From Dipteronia dyeriana (Eukaryota > Streptophyta > Magnoliopsida > Sapindales > Sapindaceae), in assembly GCA_032871835.1 (NCBI GenBank), contig CM065298.1, positions 9,163,596 to 9,227,595 of the forward strand: DNA of 64,000 bases, written 5' to 3'. A program made the translations under genes and the position numbers. The notes below the pieces were generated by a model. The model was not told the origin of the DNA and ran no database searches. It saw nothing but the letters and a program-made list of their open reading frames with translations. Of the stretch, positions 54,529-64,000 are shown one piece after another (the stretch's first letter is position 1; every line of letters starts with the position of its first letter).

Positions 54529-56971
54529 AACTAAAACGAAAAACCTTTAAACAAAATGAACATAATTAAAAACTAAGCTAGGTTAGTCCACTTTCATATA
54601 AAACATGATGACACTTAGCACGTGCCATAAGCCTTTCAACCACTAGGCGATCCTTAGATGGAGAAGTTTTGTCTTCTGAGGGTTTACAGATACGAACACC
54701 CACAAACGTATTACTCTGCAAGAAGCTGAGATGCAATCCAAACATACCACATAAAAACAACACATGCATGCTAGTATCTCAAATATACCAATCAATAACA
54801 ATGCTTCACGCAATGCAACTATGCCAATACTTTGGATGTTTTCGGTTTACAAATCAACAACGCTCGAATGCTCAAGATAAAATTCGCCTCGACTCTAATC
54901 CTCATCGGATTTCAGTCTGATTTTTTCACTCAGAACCTAGGCGATCACTCTCTAGAAAAACACATGTGATTTGGAAGTTATGTTCATAGAATCTAATATA
55001 TTGCATATGAGTATATTCAATGAAGCACATTTTATAGTGATAGATCTTATGGAAAGAATTGAACTGTCATGAAAGTGGAAAGAGCATGCATTGGGTCATA
55101 TTCCCAATATAGACTTTCTAAGAGATTAAATGGACTTTCCCTCACTTGTATTGGGGCCAAGGTGATTTGAAGTGGTGTATGGGATGGAAGATATGGTAAG
55201 AGTGGGAAGGATAAAGTTACTAATCATCCAAAGGTGTTTATACATATTACAATACTTTAGTTAGCTCTAAAACATATTACATCACAAGTGACTAGGCACT
55301 AAACTTTACATTGCACATTTGTGCTACACTTGTACTCATTGGTGAGTAACTTTTTATTTTAATAACTTGAAGGCTTAAGTGTTTATAATTCACACTTATT
55401 TTCTCTTCTTCTTTTTTTAACCCTTGCCTTTGTACATTTACACATAATTGCCTAAGTACACATTTATAAAATTTAGAGCAAATATAACTTCTTTAAAGCT
55501 ATACACCTTAACATGATCAATAACTAGGGTATGACTTGTGTTTGAGTTATATTGGTGTATGGAGGTTTAGTGTTTGGGCTCAGTTTTTGTAATAAAAACA
55601 CACATAGGGACATGGGAGTGTATGGGCTATTTATGGAGTTTAAGAACACACTCAAATCCAAAATCATTTCTAAAAGTCCTTCTAACAAGGGAATATAAAT
55701 CTCAACAAGCAGTCCACATGATAAAGTTCTATGGCAATCAATGCAAATTTGAAGTACAATGAGATCACAGTTAAGAACAAAATCGAAAAGTGTTTAAAGA
55801 ATAGAAACAAAACCCACAAATTTCGCTTTTTAGGCTTAAGTGTAGCTCACAGGTAATCTCCACTATTTCCTAAGCTAAACAAGGAAAGAGTTCTATCCAC
55901 CTTAATATCAAAAGATTGGTACCGTACAAGAAAATTTAAGTGATGTATGGAGTTAAATGCATACTATGCATATCTCTACCGGCACACAAAAGAAAGCAAC
56001 TCAACATGGAGGCCAAAAATTTTAAAAACTGTCGAAATTCAAGTTCGCCCAATGTCTACTCTTTGGTGCATATCATTAACATCACTTAATATCATTTGAT
56101 AAAATTTTAACACCATCAAGTAGACATATAAATACACACTTTTCATTTATAAAATATTTCAAAATTCAAATTGGAAAAGTGTGAAAATGGATGATGAAAA
56201 CAGTATATGTGCAGTTTTGAAAAACAGGGCATCACCCTTGACCTTTGATCGAAGAAATGATCATAACTTTTAAACCGCCACCCAGATTTTTGTGTTCTTT
56301 ATATATTCAGAATAGTAACGAAAAATCAAAGAGCATATCGTGGGCAGAAAAATTAATTTCTTCACCAATTAGTACAGTTTTAAAGAAACATTTGCCTCAA
56401 GAATATTCAAAACAGGGCACTTTTTTCAGAGATTTGAAAATTGTCTAAAACAAACACCTTAAGATCTAAGCACAACACAAATCCACTCTTAGATCTAAAC
56501 ATAAATGAAAATAAAAGAAAATAAGCATAGCATTCCGAACATTAAACGCATGGGCGGTTCCCGCCCAATCTGACAACTACTCTACAAGCACTCAAATTAA
56601 AGCTCAAAATTTAGAGGAAACCTCTTGTGGCTACAGCTACATGGTCTTTGTGGCGTTTCCGTTTCACTTGGAAAGTTCTTACGGTACGATAGACGCACAC
56701 CTAGCTCTCAAGAGTCGTGTGGTCTTTCCAATCTGATAGTTTCAATTCCTTGCACAAGCACAACTCAAAAAGCAATCAAATGCATATGCTATAAATAAAA
56801 TAAAAAAACACGACTAACAACTCCTTAACCTAGCCTAAACATTGTCGTGCACACAATGAAAGACATGAGTAAAAGAGATGCTTATTTTTTAACATAACAA
56901 TCTATTCCGTAAAAGAATAAAAATCAGTAAAATGGAAGCTAAAACTATCAACAATCAATGAATTCGCTACC
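54529..56971. other. Internal region of the non-coding element
   Basis: About 2.4 kb of AT-rich sequence without a supported gene. Scattered frames of 60-83 codons (54669-54920, 56245-56448 and others) show no domain. A GC palindrome, GGGCGG...CCGCCC-like ('gggcggttcccgccc'), lies near 56552. Confidence 0.55.
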
Positions 56972-56989
56972 TCCCCGGCAGCGGCGCTA
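56972..56989 (-). promoter_or_regulatory. Primer-binding site (tRNA-Asp type)
   Basis: The minus strand reads TAGCGCCGCTGCCGGGGA, two or three mismatches from the TGGCGCCGTTGCCGGGGA site typical of Athila and Tat elements. It lies 3 bases inside the right LTR. Confidence 0.75.
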
Positions 56990-56992
56990 ATT

Positions 56993-58858
56993 TGATCGGG
57001 ACACGTCATTGCAGGGTCATCAAATATGAACATTTAAGTTCGGCCTCACAAGGGCACAAGTCACAGAGACTAGCACAGCGGTAAGGAATCGATCCACAAG
57101 GAAGTGGGATTCACCGATCGTCTCTAGTTCTATCTATTATTACAACACTCCAAGTAGACTCGTGTGTTGCGTGTACGAAAAAGTGAATAATAATATAACT
57201 AAATAACTTATATCAATGATTTATACAATGATAGATGGAATGGAGATATGCATGAAATGTGGTTACACTAGAGAAACAACTCAACCGTGTCAATCCTCCT
57301 AATTATGTTCTAGACTCACCTAATCCTCAAATGTGCACGTATACATAGACTCGTATCCCCTTAATTAACCTCGAATCTCTCTCGATTTCTTAGAGATAGT
57401 ATCCATATATACCCGAAATCTCTCTCGAGCAATCCGGACAATATATATGAACCCATTAAGCACGTGGAATACAAATCGAACCATATACGCTAGCTTAGTG
57501 GTTCTAGCACTTTCTAGTCAAGCATAGTGAATGTTTATCTAAGCATTGTCAAATGCGTCTCCTCTCGGTACATAACATTTAACCATAGATAAATTAGAAA
57601 GTGATCAACTAAGCAAAGACTTTAAGCACTCAAAACATCCATATAACAACACAAGCACAAGAAAAATGTCGGTGGTCTTTACTTCTATGTTATAGATTCG
57701 GTTTAGTCAACTCCCTAGGATGGATAAACATGGGAAACAAGTTTACCTAACAACTATATGTAACAATGTGATTGTTATATCATTAAGAACATTCAATTTA
57801 GGTTAAAGGTTCATCCTCTTGACTAGGGAATTTTTCCACAATCAATTCATCACTTAATCCTGTCACGTGGATGGATAATCGTGTCTTAATACAAAGACCC
57901 ATTAAGAACAAGGATATGAACCAAGGTCAATTTAGCAACTAAAAGCTTGAAGTGAAATCTTTTCTACTCTTTGGGGCTAAAATCCATATTACTCAAATTA
58001 CTCAATACATGAAATTTCAAGTCATCCATCAATCAATCAACAATCATGGGTATCTAATTGTTACACTAAATTACAACTACTCCTAAACCCAATCATGGAC
58101 AAATATTGATTTCTAACAATTCATACATATACATATCATATTAAGAGCATAAAAACACATATATCAAAGAGCAAAACAAAACCCAAACGAATTTAAGAAC
58201 AATCAATACATTTATTACACAAGTGTAGGTTTCCAATATCTCCAAATTGGTGGAATACATCAAAGAATACAAGAAATACAAAGAAATGAGTAAATAAGAG
58301 CAAACCCTTGAAGACAAGTCCTCCAAAGATGCTCCTAGCCTTCCTAGCTCGAATTTGGCTCCTAATTTCTTTGTAATATACTCTAAGATAGATGGAGGAA
58401 GTGTATAGTGGTGAGGTGGAGGTGTATGGTGAGCTCCCATGGAGGAAAAACCTCTATGGGAGCAAGAGGTGAAAGAAGATGGAAGAAAATGAAAGAAAAT
58501 AGAAAGAGGCGTGAGGAGGGGAAAAGAGGGGAAGAGAGGTGAAGATATCTCTCAAGAATGAGGAGAAAATGGGGTATTTATAGTGTGGGAGGTTAGGGCA
58601 AGACTTTTGGATGAAAAGATAAGAATACCCCTCTGAAAATGGCTGAAAAATGCATTTCTCTCAAGATGTGCTGTACGCTTATGTGCTGTACGCATCAACA
58701 CAGCGAACCGCACATCAATTTTTGGAGCTTGCTGCTCTTCTATGCGGTACAAAACACGGTTTTTTAAATTGATCTCGCGCGGTTGCTTACCGCACCTCTG
58801 CGCACCATTAAAAAAACAGTCATAACTTTCTCTACAAACCTCGGAATCCCGATCTGTA
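56993..58858 (-). repeat. 5' LTR of the non-coding element, truncated
   Basis: Starts TGATCGGGACACG. Match to the left LTR ends in or just after 'ctacaaacctcggaat' (58847), leaving a short ambiguous stretch to about 58858. Directly after comes Gypsy RT sequence. Confidence 0.75.
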
Positions 58859-58867
58859 AATAGGAAG

Positions 58868-60198
58868 GAACATGGAAGTGTACATTGACGACATGCTAAC
58901 CAAAAGCATCTCGACAGACAAGCATGCTTCGGCCTCCGAGAAACATTTGATGTTTTAAGGAGATATCAAATGAAGCTAAATCCGAACAAGTGTTTATTCG
59001 GAGTTCCTTCAGGAAGATTCCTGGGTTTTCAAGTTCATCAAAGGGGAATCGAAGTCAACCCCGAGAAGATCCAAGCCCTACAGAAAATGACCTCACCAAG
59101 GACGTTAAAAGAAGTGCAGCGCTTATCAGGGTGTTTAGCTTCCCTGGGAAGATTAATCTCAAAGGCCACAGACAGATGTGCATCCTTTTTCAAAGTAATT
59201 AAAAAAGGAAAAGGACTCGAATAGAATGAAGAGTGCGAGCAGGCATTTTTAAAAATCAAAGAGTACTTGGGGCAAGCTCCAATCTTTTCCAAACCATAAA
59301 TGGAAGAGATACTCCAATTATACTTGTCAATTACCAAGCTAGGAACAAGCTCAGTTTTAGTCAGAACAGAAGATGGATTATAGAAACCAGTGTATTATAC
59401 CAGCAAGGCACTCTTACCAGCCGAGACCAGGTAATCATAGGCAAAAAAATGGCCTTAGCACTGGTTTCAGCAGTAGGGAAATTGAGGCCATACTTTCAGG
59501 CTCTTACAATCCAGGTTCTCACCGACTGCCCATTGAGATAGATTTTACAAAAGCCAGAGATTTTGGAAAGACTAACCAAATGGGCAATCGAGCTAATTGA
59601 ATTCGATATCCAGTTCGTCCTTAGAACATCTCTCAAGGGACAAGCAGTGGCCGACTTTATAGCCGAGTTCACAGAACCAAACTTAGAAACAAAAAAGATG
59701 TTGGGTAAAATTTTTCCATGGAAGTTGTATGTTGATGGTTCCTCAAACACTCATGGCAGCGGGGCAGGGATCGTAGTATGCACTCCAGAAGGAGATGATG
59801 TAGAATGTGCCATGAGGTTTGACTTCAAAGCAACTAACAATCAAGTCGAGTATGAGGCACTACTAGCTGGTCTCAGAGTCTGCATAGCTCTCGGGACAGA
59901 TGAAGTCGAGATATTCAACGATTCACAGGTAGTTGTCAACCAAGTCCTGGACGAATACCAAGCCAGGGATGAAGGCATGATAGCTTACCTGTGACATTGT
60001 AAAGTAGCTCCTCCAGAAATTCAAAGAATGTAAGATAGCCTAGATTCCTAGAGAAGAGAATGAAAAGGCAGACGCGTTGTCCAAACTAGCATCATCAACA
60101 ACTACTATCAGGCCAAAAACTATTCCGGTTGCAAACCTCTTCAAACCGAGCACAGCCGAACCAAAGAACTTAGAAATTTTAGAAATCTTAGAAATCTG
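58868..60198 (+). pseudogene. Gypsy (Tat/Retand-type) RT and RNase H, decayed
   Basis: Begins inside RT at MEVYIDDMLTKS (the YIDD catalytic motif), then MKLNPNKCLFGVPSGRFLGF and the connection region PRTLKEVQRLSGCLASLGRL. A first RNase H (59220-59560) is badly broken. A second RNase H (59700-59994) is well kept: WKLYVDGSSNTHGSGAGI, NNQVEYEALLAGLR and EIFNDSQVVVNQV. Two RNase H domains, the second of this type, mark the Tat lineage. The first half of RT is missing, removed with the end of the neighbouring LTR. A frameshift near 58950 and many stops are present. Confidence 0.8.
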
Positions 60199-60359
60199 AA
60201 CATCGCCTGACTGTTGGATGACTCAGCTAAAAAAATACCTGGAAGAAAGCGTGCTTCCAGAAGATCCCTTACAAGTAAAACGTATCAGGTATCGATCAAC
60301 AAGATACACGTTGGTTGGAGGAGAACTATATAGAAGGGGATTTTCTCGAACACTCTAAA

Positions 60360-61452
60360 GGTGTGTAGCAAAGGAAGCTGCATACCAAATACTACAAGAA
60401 ATCCACGCAGGAGTTTATGGAAATCATACTGAGGGTAAAAGTTTAGCACACAGGGTACTCAGGCAAGGCTATTACTGGCCTACTTTATTCTCAGATGCAC
60501 ACCAATGTTTGGAAATGTGTAACACTTGCTAAAGAATTGCTAATGATATCCGACAGCCCCCCGAGCAGCTTAGAAACCTCACATCCCTATGGTCATTCGC
60601 CATGTGGGGTTTGGACCAAATCGGCCCTATGCCGGTAGGAACAGGGGGTGGAGCGAAGCATGCCATAATAGTCGTTAACTATTTCATGAAGTGGGCAGAA
60701 GCTGAAGCATTGGTACATATCAGAGAAGCAAACACCACAAATTTCATGAAAAAGAATATACTTTATAGGTTTGGAGTCCCAAACACTATAATCACTGACA
60801 ACGGCACCCAGTTTGATAACTGGAAATTTAGACAGCTGTGTAAAGAGTACCAGATTGCCAATTATTATGCCACACCTGCCCACCCTCAAAAAAATTGGCA
60901 GGTTGAAGCAGTGAACAAGATCATCAAGCACACAATTAAAGCAAAGTTAGATGCCAAGAAAGGAAGCTGGGTTGAAAAGCTTCCCGAAGTATTATGGGCG
61001 TATCAGATGACAACAAGAACTTCAACAAGAGAGACTTCATTCACTCTAGCGCTTGGAACAGAAGCTATTATCCCCATATAAACATCATATGCATCACTCG
61101 GGTTAGGATATATGATGAAGATCAGAATGTTGATATGCTGTTACAAAGTCTAGATGAGCTAGAAGAAAAAAGGGAGAAATCCCAAGTACGAAATATGGCA
61201 TATCAACAAAGAGTAGCTCGCCACTACAACTCTCATGTTCGGGTTAGGAAATTCCAACCGGGTGACTTGGTACTTAGGAAGGTGTCTTTGAACACAAGAA
61301 ATAAAGCTACCGATTCACTGGCTGATAAGTGGGAAGACCCGTGCAAGATCGAGGGAATAGTTGGCAATGGAGCGTATTGGATTGCAAGACCCAATGGAGG
61401 GGTTCTATCTCGACCATGCAATGACCAATATCTGAAAATTTTCTATCCTTGA
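60360..61452 (+). pseudogene. Gypsy integrase, largely preserved
   Basis: Zinc-binding HHCC part at 60395-60530 (EIHAGVYGNHTEG, CLEMCNTC followed by TAA). The catalytic core from 60602 has Asp in MWGLDQIGPMPVG, Asp in TIITDNGTQFDN and Glu in NWQVEAVNKI, so the DDE set is intact. A frameshift near 61080 separates ETSFTLALGTEAIIPI from the C-terminal part (61120-61452: FQPGDLVLRKV, LADKWEDPCKIEGIVGNGAY), ending in a stop at 61450. No chromodomain is seen, as expected for Tat elements. Confidence 0.8.
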
Positions 61453-62276
61453 ATTATTTTATTTTGTTTTCCTTTCTTGTCAAGTTGATTTTAGTTTGGT
61501 CAAATATTGGCTTCAGAAACTTAAATCTTTGTTGATTTTGCAGTTATAAATAAAAAAATTCTTGGGATTTCAAAAATAAAGCGTATGATAATGAGAACAT
61601 ATGAAAAACAAACATGATAATAAGAACATGCAAATAGAATACTCAGGATCATTGAATCCCGAATTAGCGGAGAAGCTCGAAGGAGCATGCCAGCCTAGCG
61701 AGGCCAATTGACCTTAGCAAAAAGACAAACCCGATGCACCAGATTCTGGAGAAAGGCTCGGGACGCTATTGAAAAAATTCTGGTGAAATACGTAGCTATG
61801 TTGAGCAATTCAAAAGGCTTATCGATTCGACAAACCCTTGTGCATAAAAACTAGGGAGACGTTCTCAATAATGCGTAAGGACTCGAACATATGATCATGG
61901 TGAGCCTTGATGTAATGTTTGGGTAGCAACCGTGTATGAAACACAAGTATAAACCTATTTGCCTGTTTTAAGATGACTCGGTTAATAATACAAAGAGTCA
62001 GTTTAATAAGATACTTGGTATTTATTCAGGTGACAACCAGTTTGATAAGATACTCGGTTAAGCTACCCGAACGTCAGAAATAGCCAGTTTAATAAGATAC
62101 TTGGCATAAAAAGTGCAAGAGCCAGTTTAATATGATACCAGGCACTAAAATTATTCGGGTGACAAACCGGTTTAATAAGATACTCGGTTAAGTAACTCAA
62201 ACATCAGAAATAACCTGTTTAATGAGATACTCGACAACAATAGAGTCAAGCTAAATAAATTTCGTAAGCAATGAAA
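61453..62276 (+). repeat. 3' region of the Gypsy element with TTTAATAAGATACT repeats
   Basis: After pol, at about 61990-62235, the core GTTTAATAAGATACTCGG appears about six or seven times at intervals of about 40-60 bp, with variable filler ('gaacgtcagaaatagcc' twice). Tat-type elements often carry tandem repeats here. No gene is seen in 61453-61990. Confidence 0.7.
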
Positions 62277-62391
62277 TCAGATTAAGGCTACTCGTTTCAG
62301 AAAAGCTAAACTCGGGATTTTATTAATCTCAAGAACTGTTACAAAGAATACAAAGAATTTAACAAAAGAATCTCTACAACTTTTGTACCAG

Positions 62392-64000
62392 TCAGGATTG
62401 TGAGGATTTAAAGCTCTTGCCAATGCTTGGGTCGGGCACCATCTCATATTTCCGAAGCAGACTTTCATTAGAAGGCCAAACAATTGTATCAACCAAATCA
62501 TCCATCCATTGGCTATAATCTTCGTCTGGGATCGGTCCAACATCAGGCACCACACCCTCGACGACCGACTCCTGACTGGCGTAAAAAGTCGAGAGGGAGT
62601 GCTCGGATGGAACCTTCAAATGCATAGGGTGGGGCCCTTTACATTGGCTATGGCAGTAAGCCTTCCACTCCTTCATTTGAGTCCAAAGAGATTCCAAGGA
62701 CCGATCCACATAATGTTTGATCGACAGCTCCCAGTTGGCTCCGGCCTTCTTAGTCACCCTATTCTTAACTTTAAAGAACTCGCCAGCTGAAACTAGCCCT
62801 CGCTGAAACTCCTAAAGGAGAAGGACATCGTAGGCAGTGGATCTTTTAAAACGATCAACCCCCTGAACTTCAAGTTCTAGCCTAGCTTTTTTAGATAGGG
62901 ATTCAACTGTCGGAGCTTGGCGTTCCAGATCTTCAATCTCTTGTTCATACGCCGATTTAGACTGCTCCGCTTCTTGTTCGGCTAGCTCTAAGTATTGATT
63001 ATTAGGCAGAAGACAATAAATCTTGAAGTGATGCAGCCTTCTTTTATACAGAAGAAGCTCTCTCCTCAGCCTCCATCTGCTTCGCCAGGCAGTGGTCGGT
63101 AAAAACTTGGGCAGGGCCAACCTCCTGTTGATAAGCCGACTCAACTCGAGCACAACTATCCTCACTTTCCTTTAGCTGAGCCTCGAGAGGCCTTATTTTA
63201 TCAGCTTGATGTTGCTGCATTTGAAAAAGCTCAGCGGACTCGGCCATCATCTGTAAAGGAATATAATTAAAGATCCGGCGAACAAGCAATAATTAAAGTT
63301 ATGACTTTATTTGACTTACATAAGATGCACCATTAAAAACGTTTTAAAGACGGTCTGTCAGACAGCCATCCCGAAAGCGGCTCCAGCGATCGTCCATGAT
63401 AAAAGCCTGACCGAATGACATCCCCCGTAACATATCTTAGGGAGAAAAATACGAAGGAACCCTCGAGGATCCAGCCCCTAGATTTTTAACTTCGGGGGTA
63501 AAGGCGCCCCTGATCGGGTCAAAAGCCTCTGCACCCACCGACGCTTCAACACTCGGGGGAACCTCATCCTTTGCACCCACCGATGCTTCGACACTCGGGA
63601 ATCTCAGCCTCGGTATCCTCATTGCTTGAATCAATAAATGTAACTACGTGAAGAATCTTGTGATGGCGAGTAGGAGAATCCACTGCTTTCCGTTTCTCGG
63701 CCCAAGAGCGGTGAAAGCTAAGATCAGTTGGGGGTAATCCTGCACATCGTCCTAGAAAACTTTAAAAAATTCAGGATCTGCAGGTGCTTGCCCCACGAAA
63801 GTACTACCTCTATCACCAGCGCCTGACCGCTCAACAGGCTCTTCACTAGGACCCTCACTCTACCTCTCCCTTTCATCAGGCAATTGAGTATCGGTCGGGC
63901 CACTAGGACCGCTAGTTTCCCCTATGGTCGGCTGAACAACGTCCTCGGAGTCAAATTCAGGGATGTGCTCCTCAGCAATATCAAGTTCCTCATCAGACAC
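62392..64000 (-). pseudogene. Antisense reading frame downstream of Gypsy pol
   Basis: Runs opposite to gag-pol, entering from the right edge of the window. Pieces from high to low: acidic, Ser/Pro-rich N-terminal part (64000-63440: SDEELDIAEEHIPEFDSED, SVEASVGAKDEVP twice); a coiled-coil region (63289-62830: MMAESAELFQMQQHQADKIR, LEAQLKESEDS, LELAEQEAEQSKSAYEQEIE); and a C-terminal part (62757-62392: LESLWTQMKEWKAYCHSQC, DYSQWMDDLVDTIVW). A frameshift near 63050 and a few stops break it. Antisense frames at this site are known in the Retand/Tat lineage; their function is unknown. An intron may lie between 63300 and 63430. Confidence 0.6.

Larger units (their letters stand above)
52422..58858 (-). 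mobile_element. Non-coding Athila-like element (LARD-type), one LTR truncated
   Basis: Left LTR 52422-54489 (2068 bp; TGATCGG...CCGATCA) is the 3' LTR; right LTR 56993-about 58858 is the 5' LTR and lacks its last about 290 bp. Between them 54490-56992 has a polypurine tract and hairpin at one end and a tRNA-Asp-type primer site at the other but no coding sequence. It is therefore a large non-autonomous element, dependent on Athila proteins supplied elsewhere. The LTRs match over most of their length with many substitutions and a block of about 65 bp (57480-57545) only in the right one. It sits inside the Gypsy protease region. Confidence 0.8.

Overview
This window comes from the nuclear genome of a flowering plant, probably a eudicot. 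It is AT-rich, and almost all of it is transposable elements and decayed gene pieces: Copia and Gypsy LTR retrotransposons, L1-type LINE fragments, a tRNA-derived SINE, and a Mutator-like element (MULE) with a ULP1-type protease gene. The few host genes have GT-AG introns. No rRNA, tRNA gene, CRISPR array or bacterial feature was seen. All identities are by-eye readings; no alignment or search was run.

The main feature is a very large inverted repeat. The left arm (14083-24843) reappears in reverse complement as the right arm (34249-50609), around a spacer of about 9.4 kb. Removing a younger 5.4-kb Copia insertion (40040-45447) makes the arms about 10.8 and 11.0 kb. Each arm carries, from outside in: the end of an Athila-like LTR, a 1.2-kb dispersed segment, a MULE end, a two-exon gene for a small secreted cysteine-rich peptide (CRP), two LINE tails, a cytochrome b561/DOMON pseudogene, a FAR1-related pseudogene, and part of a MULE.

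Left flank (1-14082): a Copia gag, leader and LTR on the minus strand; a third copy of the 1.2-kb segment; a SINE with 10-bp target duplications; a short L1 ORF1 fragment with 10-bp duplications; the 3' half of an Athila-like element whose LTR contains a Copia solo LTR, which in turn contains a LINE tail.

Left arm and spacer: the CRP copy here is broken by a 10-bp deletion. A FAR1-related gene is split by an 8.5-kb MULE (22652-31184) with a 9-bp target duplication. The MULE has a transposase gene on the plus strand, a convergent DUF1985/ULP1-type gene on the minus strand, and AGCTCGATC arrays near both ends. The spacer also has a third CRP exon 1.

Right arm: the only intact host-type gene in the window is the CRP gene at 47501-48047 (67 residues, eight cysteines in the last 20). 

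Right flank (50610-64000): a Gypsy element of Tat/Retand type (gag, protease, RT, two RNase H domains, integrase, a 3' tandem repeat and an antisense reading frame). A non-coding Athila-like element with two 2-kb LTRs interrupts it.

Inferred order of events: FAR1 decay and LINE insertions, MULE insertion into FAR1, inverted duplication, then separate changes in each arm (Copia insertion on the right, CRP deletion on the left).
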